Assembly: GCA_014382445.1 (NCBI GenBank)
Contig: JACNJS010000021.1
Location: forward strand, 62,001 to 126,000
Direction of reading: 5' to 3'
Origin: Bacteroidota bacterium
GTDB lineage: Bacteria; Bacteroidota; Bacteroidia; Bacteroidales; F082
DNA length: 64,000 nt
Shown here: positions 1 through 8,551 of the stretch, in pieces
Position numbering within the stretch: position 1 is the first letter of the stretch
How the letters are laid out: each line of letters starts with the position of its first letter
Position numbers and translations under genes: made by a program
Notes under the pieces: generated by a model
The model's database searches: none
Seen by the model: the letters and a program-made list of their open reading frames with translations, nothing else
Told to the model about the DNA's origin: nothing

Positions 1-174
1 TATTGCGAAGAACATGGAATAACATATCTTACTACTATGGATTTTTTAGCTGAGGCTTTCAGAACTAGTTTGCTAAAAGAAGCAGAATGTGACGAATTTA
101 TCAAAAGTGTAAAAAGCAAAGGAAGTAAACTAATAAAAGGAATTGACAAAATACGTGACTACCATACAAGATAA
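1..174 (+). CDS. C-terminal fragment of an unidentified protein (5' end outside window)
   Basis: Frame 1 is open from the first base and ends in TAA at 172-174, giving the last 57 residues of a protein. They read as a soluble, mixed helix end with a LTTMDFL segment, an acidic stretch and a basic tail (KLIKGIDKIRDYHTR). The pattern of a buried LTT-x-D segment followed by a helix is reminiscent of the C-terminal part of PIN-domain toxins, but this is only a resemblance. A strong hairpin lies about 80 bases downstream. Function not assigned. Confidence 0.45.
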   Translation, partial: YCEEHGITYLTTMDFLAEAFRTSLLKEAECDEFIKSVKSKGSKLIKGIDKIRDYHTR

Positions 175-255
175 GTTTTATTAAAATAACAAAACATAAT
201 TGAAAGTCAAATAGCCCTTTTCTAAATGAAAAATATAAAAGCTGAAAAGAAAAAA

Positions 256-287
256 GAGGCTGTCTCGATTACTATTGAGACAGCCTC
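256..287. terminator. Bidirectional intrinsic terminator
   Basis: A perfect 11-bp stem (GAGGCTGTCTC, 256-266, with GAGACAGCCTC, 277-287) closes a 10-nt loop. It has an A-run on the left and CCTTTTAATTTTT on the right, so it can end the leftmost plus-strand gene and the minus-strand exbD operon that converges on it. Confidence 0.85.
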
Positions 288-320
288 CTTTTAATTTTTG
301 TTATATGATATATTTGATTA

Positions 321-788
321 TCAATTCTTTGCTCTTCCCTTTCGGGTTGAGTAATTGATTTTAAGTGCACCGGCTTTTCGAAGCTCTTGCTTAACATCGG
401 TAACAATACCCATTTTAGTCATACCATGTACTTTAAGAGATGTGGTAATGAATTTGCGGTCGGCTTCATCTCTATCTTCTCTTTCCTTAGCCACAAACTC
501 TTGAATTTCATCAATATTCGCGAAAGTATCGTTTAACTGAATACGTGAATTTGTTCCGTAAAGTTTTGATTTTACAGGCGGACCTATATAGATATAACTA
601 ACCAATGATTTTTTATCGAGTTTTTGAACTTCGGTTGCCTGAGGCAGTTTTAGTTTAACTTTCAAACTTACTTCCCGCATTACGGTGGTTACCATAAAAA
701 AGAACAGTAACATGAAAATAATATCGGGTAGCGACGATGTGTTAATCGATGCTGAGCCCTTCCCTTTTTTCATTTTAAATCTTGACAT
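321..788 (-). CDS. exbD: ExbD/TolR family biopolymer transport protein (second copy)
   Basis: 155 residues. One transmembrane helix lies at about residues 17-38, with an acidic residue near its start (LPDIIFMLL, Asp22), in the place of the pore Asp of ExbD. The rest is a periplasmic domain of about 110 residues. ExbD works with ExbB to turn proton-motive force into mechanical energy for TonB-type transport or related envelope motors. It is the last gene of a minus-strand operon and follows the other exbD with a 1-base gap. Paired, unequal ExbD copies are common in Bacteroidota. Which TonB partner it serves is not visible. Confidence 0.88.
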   Translation of the reverse strand: MSRFKMKKGKGSASINTSSLPDIIFMLLFFFMVTTVMREVSLKVKLKLPQATEVQKLDKKSLVSYIYIGPPVKSKLYGTNSRIQLNDTFANIDEIQEFVAKEREDRDEADRKFITTSLKVHGMTKMGIVTDVKQELRKAGALKINYSTRKGRAKN

Positions 789-789
789 G

Positions 790-1368
790 CTATTTACCTC
801 CTATATCTTCGGGTTCAGCTTCGGAAATACGCACAGGAATTGCACTATTAATCCCATTGATCTTATTCTCATCAATCAGCTGGTCGTATTTAAGCCCAAA
901 TAACCTCATTGATAACTCATCCTTCATCTCATGAAAAGCACTTGCAAGTTCATTTTGAACAGTGATGTACATTTCATACGATGTTCCTCTATCATTTTTA
1001 AGAGAAATAATTCCCTGCGACATATCCATTTCTAATCCAAGCTCTTCAATAAACTTTGGTTTATACTCGGGATAACTTGCATCATTAGGATGAATTGCCA
1101 TAAAGTCAATCGCAATTCGTTTCAGCATACTTATATCTCCTGGTTTACCATCAATAAGTAGTCGATCGTGGCTGTTGATAAGTACCTTCAGTATATTGCG
1201 ATCTTTTACAATAATATCCTCAACATTATCCTCAACAGGAGGGGGTAGTTTTCGGGTGATACCTGTATCTACATCCATTGTTGTTGTAACAAGGAAAAAG
1301 ATAAGCAGCAAAAAAGCAATATCTGCCATCGATCCTGCATTTATTTCAGGGGCTGCCTTTCTAGCCAT
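790..1368 (-). CDS. exbD: ExbD/TolR family biopolymer transport protein (first copy)
   Basis: 192 residues. The N-terminus (INAGSMADIAFLLLIFFLV) carries the single membrane helix with the conserved Asp16. It is followed by a periplasmic domain that is about 35 residues longer than in the neighbouring copy and ends in an unusual acidic tail (SEAEPEDIGGK). It lies between the four-helix membrane protein and the second exbD with very short gaps, so the four genes are probably one transcript. The likely role is half of an ExbB-ExbD2 proton-driven motor. The two ExbD copies are divergent, which suggests a hetero-oligomer rather than a recent duplication. Confidence 0.88.
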   Translation of the reverse strand: MARKAAPEINAGSMADIAFLLLIFFLVTTTMDVDTGITRKLPPPVEDNVEDIIVKDRNILKVLINSHDRLLIDGKPGDISMLKRIAIDFMAIHPNDASYPEYKPKFIEELGLEMDMSQGIISLKNDRGTSYEMYITVQNELASAFHEMKDELSMRLFGLKYDQLIDENKINGINSAIPVRISEAEPEDIGGK

Positions 1369-1376
1369 AACTCAAA

Positions 1377-1793
1377 TTATTTAAATATTTTAATTACTGA
1401 GGAATACAGAATAGCAACAACAGTCAGGCCAAATGCAATATAAGTTGCATATAAACCTACACCAACCATTTTTGATGTTTCAGCAGTTGTTTTTAATTCT
1501 TCAAGCCTGTATTCAGTAAAATCGTTACCAGCTAAAGAGTAAGCAATTACTATAACTACAACAGCTACAGCAATACTAATCAGCATCTTAACTATATTCT
1601 GGGGATTTGTAATAAATCCGTAAATGGGTGATATAACCATTACTGCCACTCCAATTATAAGCAATATTTTGGCCCAGTTAATAAAGAGTTCTGTGTCGAG
1701 CAAATCAGCATAAAACAATACTCCGGGAATCACTGAAAGTGCCAGCAACAGGTATAGTATCCATCTTGTAATATTGGCAATATTATCTTTCAT
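1377..1793 (-). CDS. Small four-helix inner-membrane protein of the ExbBD operon
   Basis: 138 residues, strongly hydrophobic, with four predicted membrane segments at roughly residues 10-30, 37-58, 68-88 and 111-135. No catalytic motif is visible. It sits between exbB and the first exbD with gaps of 5 and 8 bases, a position where many Bacteroidota exbB operons carry a similar short membrane protein of unknown role. It may be an accessory of the motor complex; that is inferred only from gene order. Confidence 0.7.
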   Translation of the reverse strand: MKDNIANITRWILYLLLALSVIPGVLFYADLLDTELFINWAKILLIIGVAVMVISPIYGFITNPQNIVKMLISIAVAVVVIVIAYSLAGNDFTEYRLEELKTTAETSKMVGVGLYATYIAFGLTVVAILYSSVIKIFK

Positions 1794-1798
1794 GACTC

Positions 1799-2623
1799 TT
1801 ATTTTTTATTGAATTGATTAAGAATATCAATAAATGCTATTGAGCTATCTTCCATATCATTCACCAGATTCTCTATTTTAGAGATAATATAGTTATAGAA
1901 AATTTGCAGGATAATAGCAACTATAAGTCCAAATACTGTGGTTAACAAAGCCACTTTGATACCATCAGCAACAACTGTAGGTGAAATATCACCGGCAGCG
2001 GCAATGGCATCGAAGGCTTTAATCATACCGATAACAGTACCCATAAAGCCAAGCATAGGAGCAAGAGCGATAAATAAAGAAATCCAACTTACACCGCTTT
2101 CAAGTCGGCCTGTAACAACACTTCCGTATGCAATTATTGCTTTTTCAACTTCTGCTAAACCATCATTATAACGATTTAGGCCTTCGCCGAAAATACTTGC
2201 AACAGGTCCTCTTGTGGCACGTACAACTTCTTTAGCATTATCGATACCACCGTTTTCAAGTGCGGATTCAACATCAACTAACAATTTTTTGGTGTTAATT
2301 GAAGCCATGCTTAGGTAGATAATACGCTCAATGCTAATGGCAAGGCCAAAAATAAGAGCCAATAATACAATACCCATAAATCCTGGACCACCTTCAATAA
2401 AATTTTCTTTTAAAATTTGATGAAAGGATTGTGGTTTTTCAGGTTCTGTTGCTATTGTTGCAACATCCTCAGCAATTTCTTCTGCTGTGGTTATTGAATC
2501 ACCAGCAATTGACTCAACGATGGCGGTAGTGTCTTCAGCAACATAACCCTGTGCATAAGTATAGTTTGAAAACGCAGCGGTAATCAACATAACAAATGAA
2601 AGAAAGGCAATTAATTTTCTCAT
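1799..2623 (-). CDS. exbB: ExbB/TolQ/MotA family proton channel protein
   Basis: 274 residues from the preferred start. The open frame extends 11 codons further upstream (to 2656), but the Met at 2621-2623 begins a clean signal-like segment (MRKLIAFLSFVMLITAAF). After an acidic linker there is a membrane helix (FMGIVLLALIFGLAISIE). A cytoplasmic domain follows, then two close helices containing the ExbB/TolQ motif (LGFMGTVIGMIKAF) and DGIKVALLTTVFGLIVAI. It forms the pentameric channel around the ExbD helices. It leads the operon exbB - membrane protein - exbD - exbD. The cleavable-looking N-terminus with an acidic linker is typical of Bacteroidota ExbB. Confidence 0.9.
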   Translation of the reverse strand: MRKLIAFLSFVMLITAAFSNYTYAQGYVAEDTTAIVESIAGDSITTAEEIAEDVATIATEPEKPQSFHQILKENFIEGGPGFMGIVLLALIFGLAISIERIIYLSMASINTKKLLVDVESALENGGIDNAKEVVRATRGPVASIFGEGLNRYNDGLAEVEKAIIAYGSVVTGRLESGVSWISLFIALAPMLGFMGTVIGMIKAFDAIAAAGDISPTVVADGIKVALLTTVFGLIVAIILQIFYNYIISKIENLVNDMEDSSIAFIDILNQFNKK

Positions 2624-2669
2624 GATTTTAAAAATTATTTTCAGTTTTAGTTTCACTTTTACGAGCGGA

Positions 2670-2677
2670 CAAAGTTA
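2670..2677 (-). promoter_or_regulatory. Putative -7 element upstream of exbB
   Basis: On the minus strand TAACTTTG fits the Bacteroidota TAnnTTTG box. It ends 46 bases before the preferred exbB start. No clear TTTG -33 box is seen at the expected spacing. Confidence 0.35.
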
Positions 2678-2812
2678 AAAATATATTTTAAAAATTTACT
2701 ATTACTTAATATGTCCTGCATAAATTAAACGACAAAGATATAAATATATGATTGCTCGGATAAAAATATTTTAAAATAATATTAATTCCATCAGCATTAA
2801 ACTCAATTGATG

Positions 2813-4804
2813 TTATTCTAATATCTCCTCAAGTATAATCAACTGCACATCAGTATCAACCATGTCTCCTTCCCGAACGGCAATTTTTTCAACAATAGCA
2901 TCATGTGCGGCAACAATGTTGTTTTCCATTTTCATAGCTTCTACAATAAGAAGAATGGTGCCGCGTGTTACTTTATCGCCTTCTTTTACATTTACCTTTA
3001 TTACTTTGCCGGGCATTGGGGCAAACAGACTTCCTGTGTCGTCGCCGTGGCTTAAAAATAATCCGTTTCCACTGCTCAGAATATCTACTCTTTTTACGTT
3101 AAAGAGAAATCCATCGATACTAACAAAGCTATTTCCTATATTATCGGTTGATACAACAGCTTTAATAGTTTGTTCACCGATATTAAACACTACACTGTTT
3201 TCAGTTTTGCTTGTCAACGTGGCAACATAGCTACGATCGTTACTGATAATATAATAATTGTTTTGTTGAACCTTTTCCAATTCCAGTGTTTCTTCTGTTT
3301 CGTTAATAATAAAATTTAGTTTCATAACATTTCGCCAATAACCAATTTCTTCCCAGGTACTTTTTTCATCTTTATCATTATTAATGTTTAGCGTGAAAAG
3401 TGCCAGTGCGGTTAGCGGTATTATTTTATCAAATTTTTCTTTTGTTTTATTAATGGTTTGAAGGATTTCATCAGTATGTTCGTCACAAAATTTTGTTGAT
3501 AAGCAGTTATTTTCAAAGGCATCGTGTTGCAATACATTAATTAAATATGGGATATTTGTTTTTATTCCGTGAATAATAAAATTTTTAAGCGCAGTTATAC
3601 TGTCATTTATCGCTGTTGGCCTATCTTCTCCCCAAACAATAAGCTTACTTATCATTGGGTCGAAGAAGCTTTGTATTGTTGTTGCTTTATCAATCGATGT
3701 GTCGATTCTTACATTTTTTCCTTCCGGGAAATCAAGTAAAGTAATATCGCCCGGTGAAGGTATAAAATTATTTGCCGGATCTTCGGCGTAAATACGACTT
3801 TCGATTGCATGACCATTTTGACTAACATCTTTCTGTAATAAACGCAATTTGTTACCTGCAGCCACAAGTATTTGTTCTTCAACCAGATCGATTCCTGTTA
3901 CCATTTCGGTAACCGGATGTTCAACCTGGATTCGAGTGTTCATTTCCAGGAAATAATAATTAAGGTCTTTATCAACTAAAAACTCAATTGTTCCAACACT
4001 GTTATAACCTACTTTAGCAGAAATGTTAACAGCTGATTCACCCATTTTTTCGCGCAATTCAGCTGTGAGGGTTGGGGAAGGTGATTCTTCAATAATTTTT
4101 TGATAACGGCGCTGGATAGTGCATTCTCGTTCAAACAGGTGGATTACATTGCCATAATTGTCGCCGATAACCTGAAATTCAATATGTCTTGGTTCTTCAA
4201 TATATTTTTCAATATAAATTGTGCCGTCGCCAAAATAACTTAGGGCTTCGCGGGCGGTTGATTCCAATACATTTTCCAGTTCTTCGGGATGATAAACTAT
4301 ACGCATCCCTTTACCGCCACCTCCGGCGGCCGCCTTTACTAATATTGGGAATTTAATTGAACTGGCATTCTTTAGCAGTGTTTTGGTATTGCCGGTAATA
4401 CCCTCAGTCATGGGAACACCAATTTCCTTTACAAATTTACGTGCCTCAATTTTATTGCCCATTAAGGTAATTGCATTTGTGTTAGGTCCGATAAAAGTAA
4501 TTCCGGCATTATCACAAGCTTCAACCAAAAGGGGGCTTTCTGCTAAAAATCCGTATCCGGGATGCAGACCATCGCAATTAGTTTTTTTGGCAACATCAAT
4601 AATTTTTTCTATGTTGAGATAAGTATCGCTCAGTTCCTGTACACCAATGCAATAAGCCTCATCGGCCATTCGCACATGTAGCGAATTTTTATCAACTTCC
4701 GAATAAACAGCTACTGCCCTTATCCCTAATTTATTTGCCGATTTAATTATTCTTACGGCTATCTCACCTCGGTTTGCAATTAATATTTTTTTGAAAAGTT
4801 TCAT
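2813..4804 (-). CDS. liuD: Biotin-dependent acyl-CoA carboxylase, biotin carboxylase/BCCP subunit (probably methylcrotonyl-CoA carboxylase alpha)
   Basis: 663 residues. The N-terminal biotin carboxylase domain starts KILIANRGEIAVRII. It carries an ATP-grasp glycine loop (AAAGGGGKGMRIV, about 158-170), the metal-binding EMNTRIQVEHPVTE segment and the C-terminal carboxylase subdomain to about residue 445. A linker domain leads to a biotinyl domain whose EAMKMEN motif places biotin on Lys625. This architecture fits propionyl-, methylcrotonyl- and geranyl-CoA carboxylases. The neighbouring hydratase and carboxyltransferase favour methylcrotonyl-CoA (leucine breakdown), which is a contextual assignment. 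It is the last gene of its minus-strand group, after a repeat-filled spacer. Confidence 0.85.
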   Translation of the reverse strand: MKLFKKILIANRGEIAVRIIKSANKLGIRAVAVYSEVDKNSLHVRMADEAYCIGVQELSDTYLNIEKIIDVAKKTNCDGLHPGYGFLAESPLLVEACDNAGITFIGPNTNAITLMGNKIEARKFVKEIGVPMTEGITGNTKTLLKNASSIKFPILVKAAAGGGGKGMRIVYHPEELENVLESTAREALSYFGDGTIYIEKYIEEPRHIEFQVIGDNYGNVIHLFERECTIQRRYQKIIEESPSPTLTAELREKMGESAVNISAKVGYNSVGTIEFLVDKDLNYYFLEMNTRIQVEHPVTEMVTGIDLVEEQILVAAGNKLRLLQKDVSQNGHAIESRIYAEDPANNFIPSPGDITLLDFPEGKNVRIDTSIDKATTIQSFFDPMISKLIVWGEDRPTAINDSITALKNFIIHGIKTNIPYLINVLQHDAFENNCLSTKFCDEHTDEILQTINKTKEKFDKIIPLTALALFTLNINNDKDEKSTWEEIGYWRNVMKLNFIINETEETLELEKVQQNNYYIISNDRSYVATLTSKTENSVVFNIGEQTIKAVVSTDNIGNSFVSIDGFLFNVKRVDILSSGNGLFLSHGDDTGSLFAPMPGKVIKVNVKEGDKVTRGTILLIVEAMKMENNIVAAHDAIVEKIAVREGDMVDTDVQLIILEEILE

Positions 4805-4814
4805 TATATGTTTA

Positions 4815-4889
4815 GTTGTTATTTGTTGTCGTGGTTGTCGTTGTTGTCGTGGTTGTCGTGGTTGTCATGGTTGTCGTTGTTGTTGTTGT
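4815..4889. repeat. Low-complexity GTTGTCG/GTTGTCGTGG tandem array
   Basis: TTGTCG, TTGTCGTGG and TTGTTG units alternate irregularly in the spacer between the hydratase and liuD genes. No open frame is associated. It directly precedes another, unrelated tandem array. Confidence 0.85.
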
Positions 4890-4912
4890 ACTTACTGTTG
4901 CTATTTAACCTG

Positions 4913-4973
4913 ATAACCCGATAACCCGATAACCCGATAACCCGATAACCCGACAACCCGACAACCCGATAAC
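4913..4973. repeat. 8-bp tandem repeat (ATAACCCG), about 7.6 copies
   Basis: Five ATAACCCG units are followed by two ACAACCCG units and a partial ATAAC, just beyond the stop of the hydratase gene on the minus strand. The variant units are clustered, as expected from slippage. Length is too short and spacers absent for CRISPR. Confidence 0.95.
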
Positions 4974-4982
4974 ATTTATTAT

Positions 4983-5771
4983 TTATTTCGTCCAATTCGG
5001 TTTTCTCTTTTCCAAAAATGCAGTCATACCTTCTTGTCCTTCATCTGAAGCGCGGAGTTTGGCGATTAATTTGCTGGTAGTTTCAATTCCTTCGCTTATA
5101 TCTTTTCCGAGAATATTTTTTATTAATATTTTAGTTTCCCTAACGGCTCCTGGAGCGCTACTTTCAAACTGTTTAAGCAGATCGTTCAGCGGATTTTCAT
5201 CCTTTTCGCTATCGTAAACATGGTTAACCAGATTCCATTTTTGTGCTTCCTTTGCGTTAAATCGTTTACCTGTCAGCATTAATTCTTTTGCGCCAAATTC
5301 TCCTATTCTTTTAATAACAAAAGGAGCAATTGTTGCGGGTGCAATTCCCAATTTTACTTCACTAAAAGCAAAGTTTGTATTTTGTTCAGCAATTACAATA
5401 TCACATGCTGCGAGCAGTCCGTTTGCTCCACCAAAGGCAGAGCCATGTACGAGGGCAATTGTTGGAATAGGGCAATCATAAACAGAATTAAAAAGTCCGG
5501 CAAGCCGTTTTCCGTCTTGCACATTTTCATCAAAGCCAAATTCTGCAATCCCTTTCATGTAATTAAGGTCGGCACCTGCGCAAAATGATTTTCCATTGCC
5601 TCTAAGTACAATTAGCCTGATAGAAGCATCTTTGGGTATTTCTGTAAAAGCAACTGTTAGTTCGCTAATCATTTTTGCGTTCATAGCATTGTGAACATCA
5701 GGCCTGTTAAGGTTTATGAATGTTGCTACACCTTGTTCTATATTTATGGTTTGAAATTCTACTTTTTTCAT
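4983..5771 (-). CDS. liuC: Enoyl-CoA hydratase/isomerase family, methylglutaconyl-CoA hydratase-like
   Basis: 262 residues, full crotonase length. The first oxyanion loop is GKSFCAGADLNYMKG. The second is GSAFGGANGLLAACDIVIA, with FGG rather than a catalytic-Glu form, followed by FSEVKLGIAPATIAP, whose Glu is in the position of the second crotonase glutamate. The AFGGANGLLAACD form is typical of bacterial methylglutaconyl-CoA hydratases. It hydrates 3-methylglutaconyl-CoA to HMG-CoA in leucine degradation. It lies between the two carboxylase subunit genes on the same strand, the usual company of liuC. Confidence 0.82.
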   Translation of the reverse strand: MKKVEFQTINIEQGVATFINLNRPDVHNAMNAKMISELTVAFTEIPKDASIRLIVLRGNGKSFCAGADLNYMKGIAEFGFDENVQDGKRLAGLFNSVYDCPIPTIALVHGSAFGGANGLLAACDIVIAEQNTNFAFSEVKLGIAPATIAPFVIKRIGEFGAKELMLTGKRFNAKEAQKWNLVNHVYDSEKDENPLNDLLKQFESSAPGAVRETKILIKNILGKDISEGIETTSKLIAKLRASDEGQEGMTAFLEKRKPNWTK

Positions 5772-5833
5772 ATGCTTAAGTTAAAAGTCGAAAAGCTCAT
5801 GGGTTGTGGATATTTACACTTCACTGATTACAA

Positions 5834-7441
5834 TTACATTCTAAACACCCCAAATTTTTGCTCTGGAAATTTTTGGTTTAATGAAGCTGCAATTCCCATG
5901 GCAATCACTTTACGAGTGTCAACAGGATCGATAATGCCATCATCCCAAAGCCTCGAAGTGCTGTAATATGCCGACCCTTCTCTTTCATATTTTTCAAGTA
6001 TTGGTCTGCGCATTTTTTCAATTTCTTCGTCAGGCATTTCTTTACCCCTTGCTATGTACTGATCTTGCTTTACTGTTACCAGAACTGTTGCAGCCTGTTC
6101 ACCTCCCATTACGGATATTTTTGCATTTGGCCACATAAACAAAAGCCTTGGATTATAAGCCCTGCCTGCCATACCGTAGTTGCCGGCACCAAACGAGCCT
6201 CCGAAAATTATAGTGAATTTAGGGACATTAGCATTGGAAACGGCGTGAACCATCTTAGCACCATCTTTAGCAATCCCTCCTCTTTCAAACTCTTTCCCAA
6301 CCATGAAACCGGTAATATTTTGCATAAAGATCAATGGGATTTTACGGGAAGTACATAGTTCGATAAAGTGTGTTACTTTTAGTGCTGATTCCGAAAAAAG
6401 GACTCCATAATTAGCAATTATCCCAACAGGATACCCCATTATATAAGCAAAACCGGTAATAACGGTAATAGCATATTTGGCTTTAAACTCCTGAAACCGG
6501 CTTCCATCAACCATACGCATTATTACTTCGCGCGGATCAACAAGTTTTCGCAGATCGACGGGGGCAATACCATATAATTCCGTTGGGTCGTATAGTGGTT
6601 CCTCAACAGGAACTATATTAAGTTTTTGTTTATCGCGACAAACCGGATTTTCAAGAATGTTACGACATATTTGAATTGCATGTATATCGTTTTCTGCAAA
6701 ATGGTCGGCTACACCCGAAATGGATGTGTGAACCTCAGCACCTCCAAGTTCTTCAGCGGTAACTTCTTCCCCGGTAGCAGCTTTTACCAATGGCGGGCCT
6801 CCCAGAAAAATTGTTCCTTGTTCTTTAACAATTATAGTTTCATCACTCATGGCCGGAACATAAGCACCACCGGCAGTACATGATCCCATCACAATTGCTA
6901 TTTGAGCTATTCCCATAGCTGATAATCGGGCCTGATTATAAAAAATGCGTCCAAAATGATCCCGATCAGGGAAAACAGTATCTTGCTCAGGAAGATAGGC
7001 CCCGCCGGAATCCACAATATAAACGCATGTAAGATGATTTTCCATCGCAATTTCCTGGGCACGCACATGCTTTTTAACGGTATAGTGCATATAGGAACCA
7101 CCTTTAACAGTAGCATCATTTGAAATTATCATTGTTTCGCGCCCATGAATCACGCCAATGCCGGTAACAATTCCGGCAGACGGATAACCATTGTTATACT
7201 GATTGTAGGCAGCAAGTGGTGAAAGCTCCATAAAAGGGGTGTTAGGGTCGAGTAATAAATTAATCCTTTCCCTTGCCAATAGCTTGTCGCGCTCCTTGTG
7301 TTTGGCAATGGCACGCTCTGAACCACCTCTGGTATTTTCTTTGAGGATAGCTTTATACTCATCTAATAAACTAACAAACTTCTTTTTGTTGTTTTGAAAC
7401 TCAGGTGAGTTTGTGTCGATCTTTGATTTTAATGTAAACAA
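5834..7441 (-). CDS. liuB: Acyl-CoA carboxylase carboxyltransferase subunit (probably methylcrotonyl-CoA carboxylase beta)
   Basis: 535 residues. Two crotonase-like halves are present: the N-half has [21 protein letters not shown] and [13 protein letters not shown], and the C-half has the glycine-rich [16 protein letters not shown] and [11 protein letters not shown] segments. The [16 protein letters not shown] form and 535-residue length match methylcrotonyl-CoA carboxylase beta better than the propionyl-CoA enzymes. It transfers the carboxyl from biotin on the alpha subunit to 3-methylcrotonyl-CoA. It is the first gene of the minus-strand leucine cluster. Substrate is inferred from motif style and neighbours. 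Confidence 0.86.
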   Translation of the reverse strand: MFTLKSKIDTNSPEFQNNKKKFVSLLDEYKAILKENTRGGSERAIAKHKERDKLLARERINLLLDPNTPFMELSPLAAYNQYNNGYPSAGIVTGIGVIHGRETMIISNDATVKGGSYMHYTVKKHVRAQEIAMENHLTCVYIVDSGGAYLPEQDTVFPDRDHFGRIFYNQARLSAMGIAQIAIVMGSCTAGGAYVPAMSDETIIVKEQGTIFLGGPPLVKAATGEEVTAEELGGAEVHTSISGVADHFAENDIHAIQICRNILENPVCRDKQKLNIVPVEEPLYDPTELYGIAPVDLRKLVDPREVIMRMVDGSRFQEFKAKYAITVITGFAYIMGYPVGIIANYGVLFSESALKVTHFIELCTSRKIPLIFMQNITGFMVGKEFERGGIAKDGAKMVHAVSNANVPKFTIIFGGSFGAGNYGMAGRAYNPRLLFMWPNAKISVMGGEQAATVLVTVKQDQYIARGKEMPDEEIEKMRRPILEKYEREGSAYYSTSRLWDDGIIDPVDTRKVIAMGIAASLNQKFPEQKFGVFRM

Positions 7442-7510
7442 CGTTTTAATTGTTAAATGTTAATGATAAAAACCCAACTGATTTTCAGCTGCTTTATTGG
7501 GAGTGCAAGT

Positions 7511-7669
7511 TTAGACAAAAATGGGGAATAATGAAAGAAAAACTGTTGTGAAAATTGAGGTTGAAGTTTGAGATGGTTCTCCAATTTCATCATAAGTTAT
7601 ACCGAAGTATTTAGCAAGTATTCTATTATATTGCTCTTCTCTCTTTTCACCTATAATTCTATTACTCAT
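7511..7669 (-). CDS. Possible small hypothetical protein or remnant
   Basis: From the Met at 7667-7669 a 52-residue frame begins MSNRIIGEKREEQYNRILAK and continues FGITYDEIGEP, which looks like real protein. The last 20 residues are hydrophobic and poorly protein-like. It may be a remnant of a longer gene or a small partner of the downstream toxin genes. The frame is open 30 codons further upstream, but that part reads as AT-rich noise. Confidence 0.25.
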   Translation of the reverse strand: MSNRIIGEKREEQYNRILAKYFGITYDEIGEPSQTSTSIFTTVFLSLFPIFV

Positions 7670-7786
7670 TGTTACAGCATATAAAATATTAAAAATCAAA
7701 GATATATAATAGTATTTTCTTAAACAGGAGAAATAGAAAGTTTTTTTAAATATTATCATTCAATAAGAATGAAGAAATTAAACTTA

Positions 7787-8098
7787 TTAGTTTTTTTTCA
7801 AAAAACTTATCAATTTTTTGGGATCTTGTCTGTTGTCCCAAAAACCCGTAATAATGATATTTAAGTCGATCTTTTTATACAGGATACTATAGTGCCCAAG
7901 TGAGATAACCCTTGTGTTACTCAATTCAGTTTTTTTGCCTAATTTGGGATGGGTTTTAAGTAGTACAATTCTTTCCTTAATATTAATGTTTAACTTTTTC
8001 GAGTATCGGGTGCTACCATTTCTCTTATTCCAATACTCAAAAACATAGTTTCTTTGTTTTATAGCCGTTGCAGTCCAAACCAGTTTTAATCGAACCAT
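7787..8098 (-). CDS. ParE/RelE superfamily toxin
   Basis: 103 residues with the RelE/ParE pattern: an N-terminal strand (LKLVWTATAIKQRNYVFEYW) and helix pair, central basic helix, HPKLGKKTELSNTRVISLGHYSILYK and a final strand ITGFWDNRQDPKKL. Such toxins block gyrase (ParE) or cleave mRNA (RelE). The WDNRQDP ending is common in the ParE branch. It overlaps the preceding small gene by 13 bases, as expected of a toxin following its antitoxin. Confidence 0.8.
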   Translation of the reverse strand: MVRLKLVWTATAIKQRNYVFEYWNKRNGSTRYSKKLNINIKERIVLLKTHPKLGKKTELSNTRVISLGHYSILYKKIDLNIIITGFWDNRQDPKKLISFLKKN

Positions 8099-8319
8099 TG
8101 TTTGTCGAGTTTTTCCAATTCAGATTCCGAAACCAAATTTCCATAACCAATATCTTGTTCACTCATCATCAACAGTTCAATCTGTTCTGAGGTAAGAGAA
8201 ATTATTTCCTCTTTTTGAGTAGAAACAAGGATGTTTTCAATCGCTTCCAATAACTTTTCGTTTTTAGCAGCAAGAATTCTGTCGATTAATCGGTTCTTGA
8301 TGTTATCTATTGCGGGCAT
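8086..8319 (-). CDS. Antitoxin of the ParE-type pair
   Basis: 77 residues, two amphipathic helical stretches (KNRLIDRILAAKNEKLLEAIENIL) and an acidic C-terminus (SESELEKLDKQWFD), as in the toxin-wrapping antitoxins of Bacteroidota ParE/RelE modules. No DNA-binding motif of ribbon-helix-helix type is obvious. Its stop overlaps the toxin start. The pair lies between the leucine operon and the HMG-CoA-lyase-like gene and is read on the minus strand. Confidence 0.7.
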   Translation of the reverse strand: MPAIDNIKNRLIDRILAAKNEKLLEAIENILVSTQKEEIISLTSEQIELLMMSEQDIGYGNLVSESELEKLDKQWFD

Positions 8320-8428
8320 GTATATTTTTTTGTAAAGATATGATTTTTCGCTTTCAGTTAATGATAAAAAGAGTAGTCCAATATAATAACTTCACAGGAC
8401 GGCAGGTTTAAGAAAAAATTAGTAATTA

Positions 8429-8461
8429 AGAAAAGAGTTTTTCAATTGTCAACTCTTTTCT
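8429..8461. repeat. 11-bp perfect inverted repeat between the divergent toxin and lyase genes
   Basis: AGAAAAGAGTT at 8429-8439 pairs with AACTCTTTTCT at 8451-8461 around an 11-nt loop. It lies about 110 bases from the antitoxin start and 90 from the lyase start. It may be an operator or a small hairpin; no gene ends here, so a terminator role is less likely. Confidence 0.6.
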
Positions 8462-8477
8462 TTTCGACTTTTTATAT

Positions 8478-8485
8478 TAAATTTG
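8478..8485 (+). promoter_or_regulatory. Putative -7 element of the HMG-CoA-lyase-like gene
   Basis: TAAATTTG matches TAnnTTTG exactly and lies 66 bases upstream of the start codon. No upstream TTTG occurs at a 19-21 base spacing, so the call is tentative. Confidence 0.35.
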
Positions 8486-8551
8486 TCACGCAAATGGAAC
8501 GTCAGTTTTGATGCATTCCAAATTATTTTTTGAAAATTAAATTTGATATAA

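Noticed and set aside
4815-4973. Possible CRISPR array
   Set aside because: Units of 6-10 bases lie head to tail with no unique spacers and there are no cas genes; these are simple tandem repeats.
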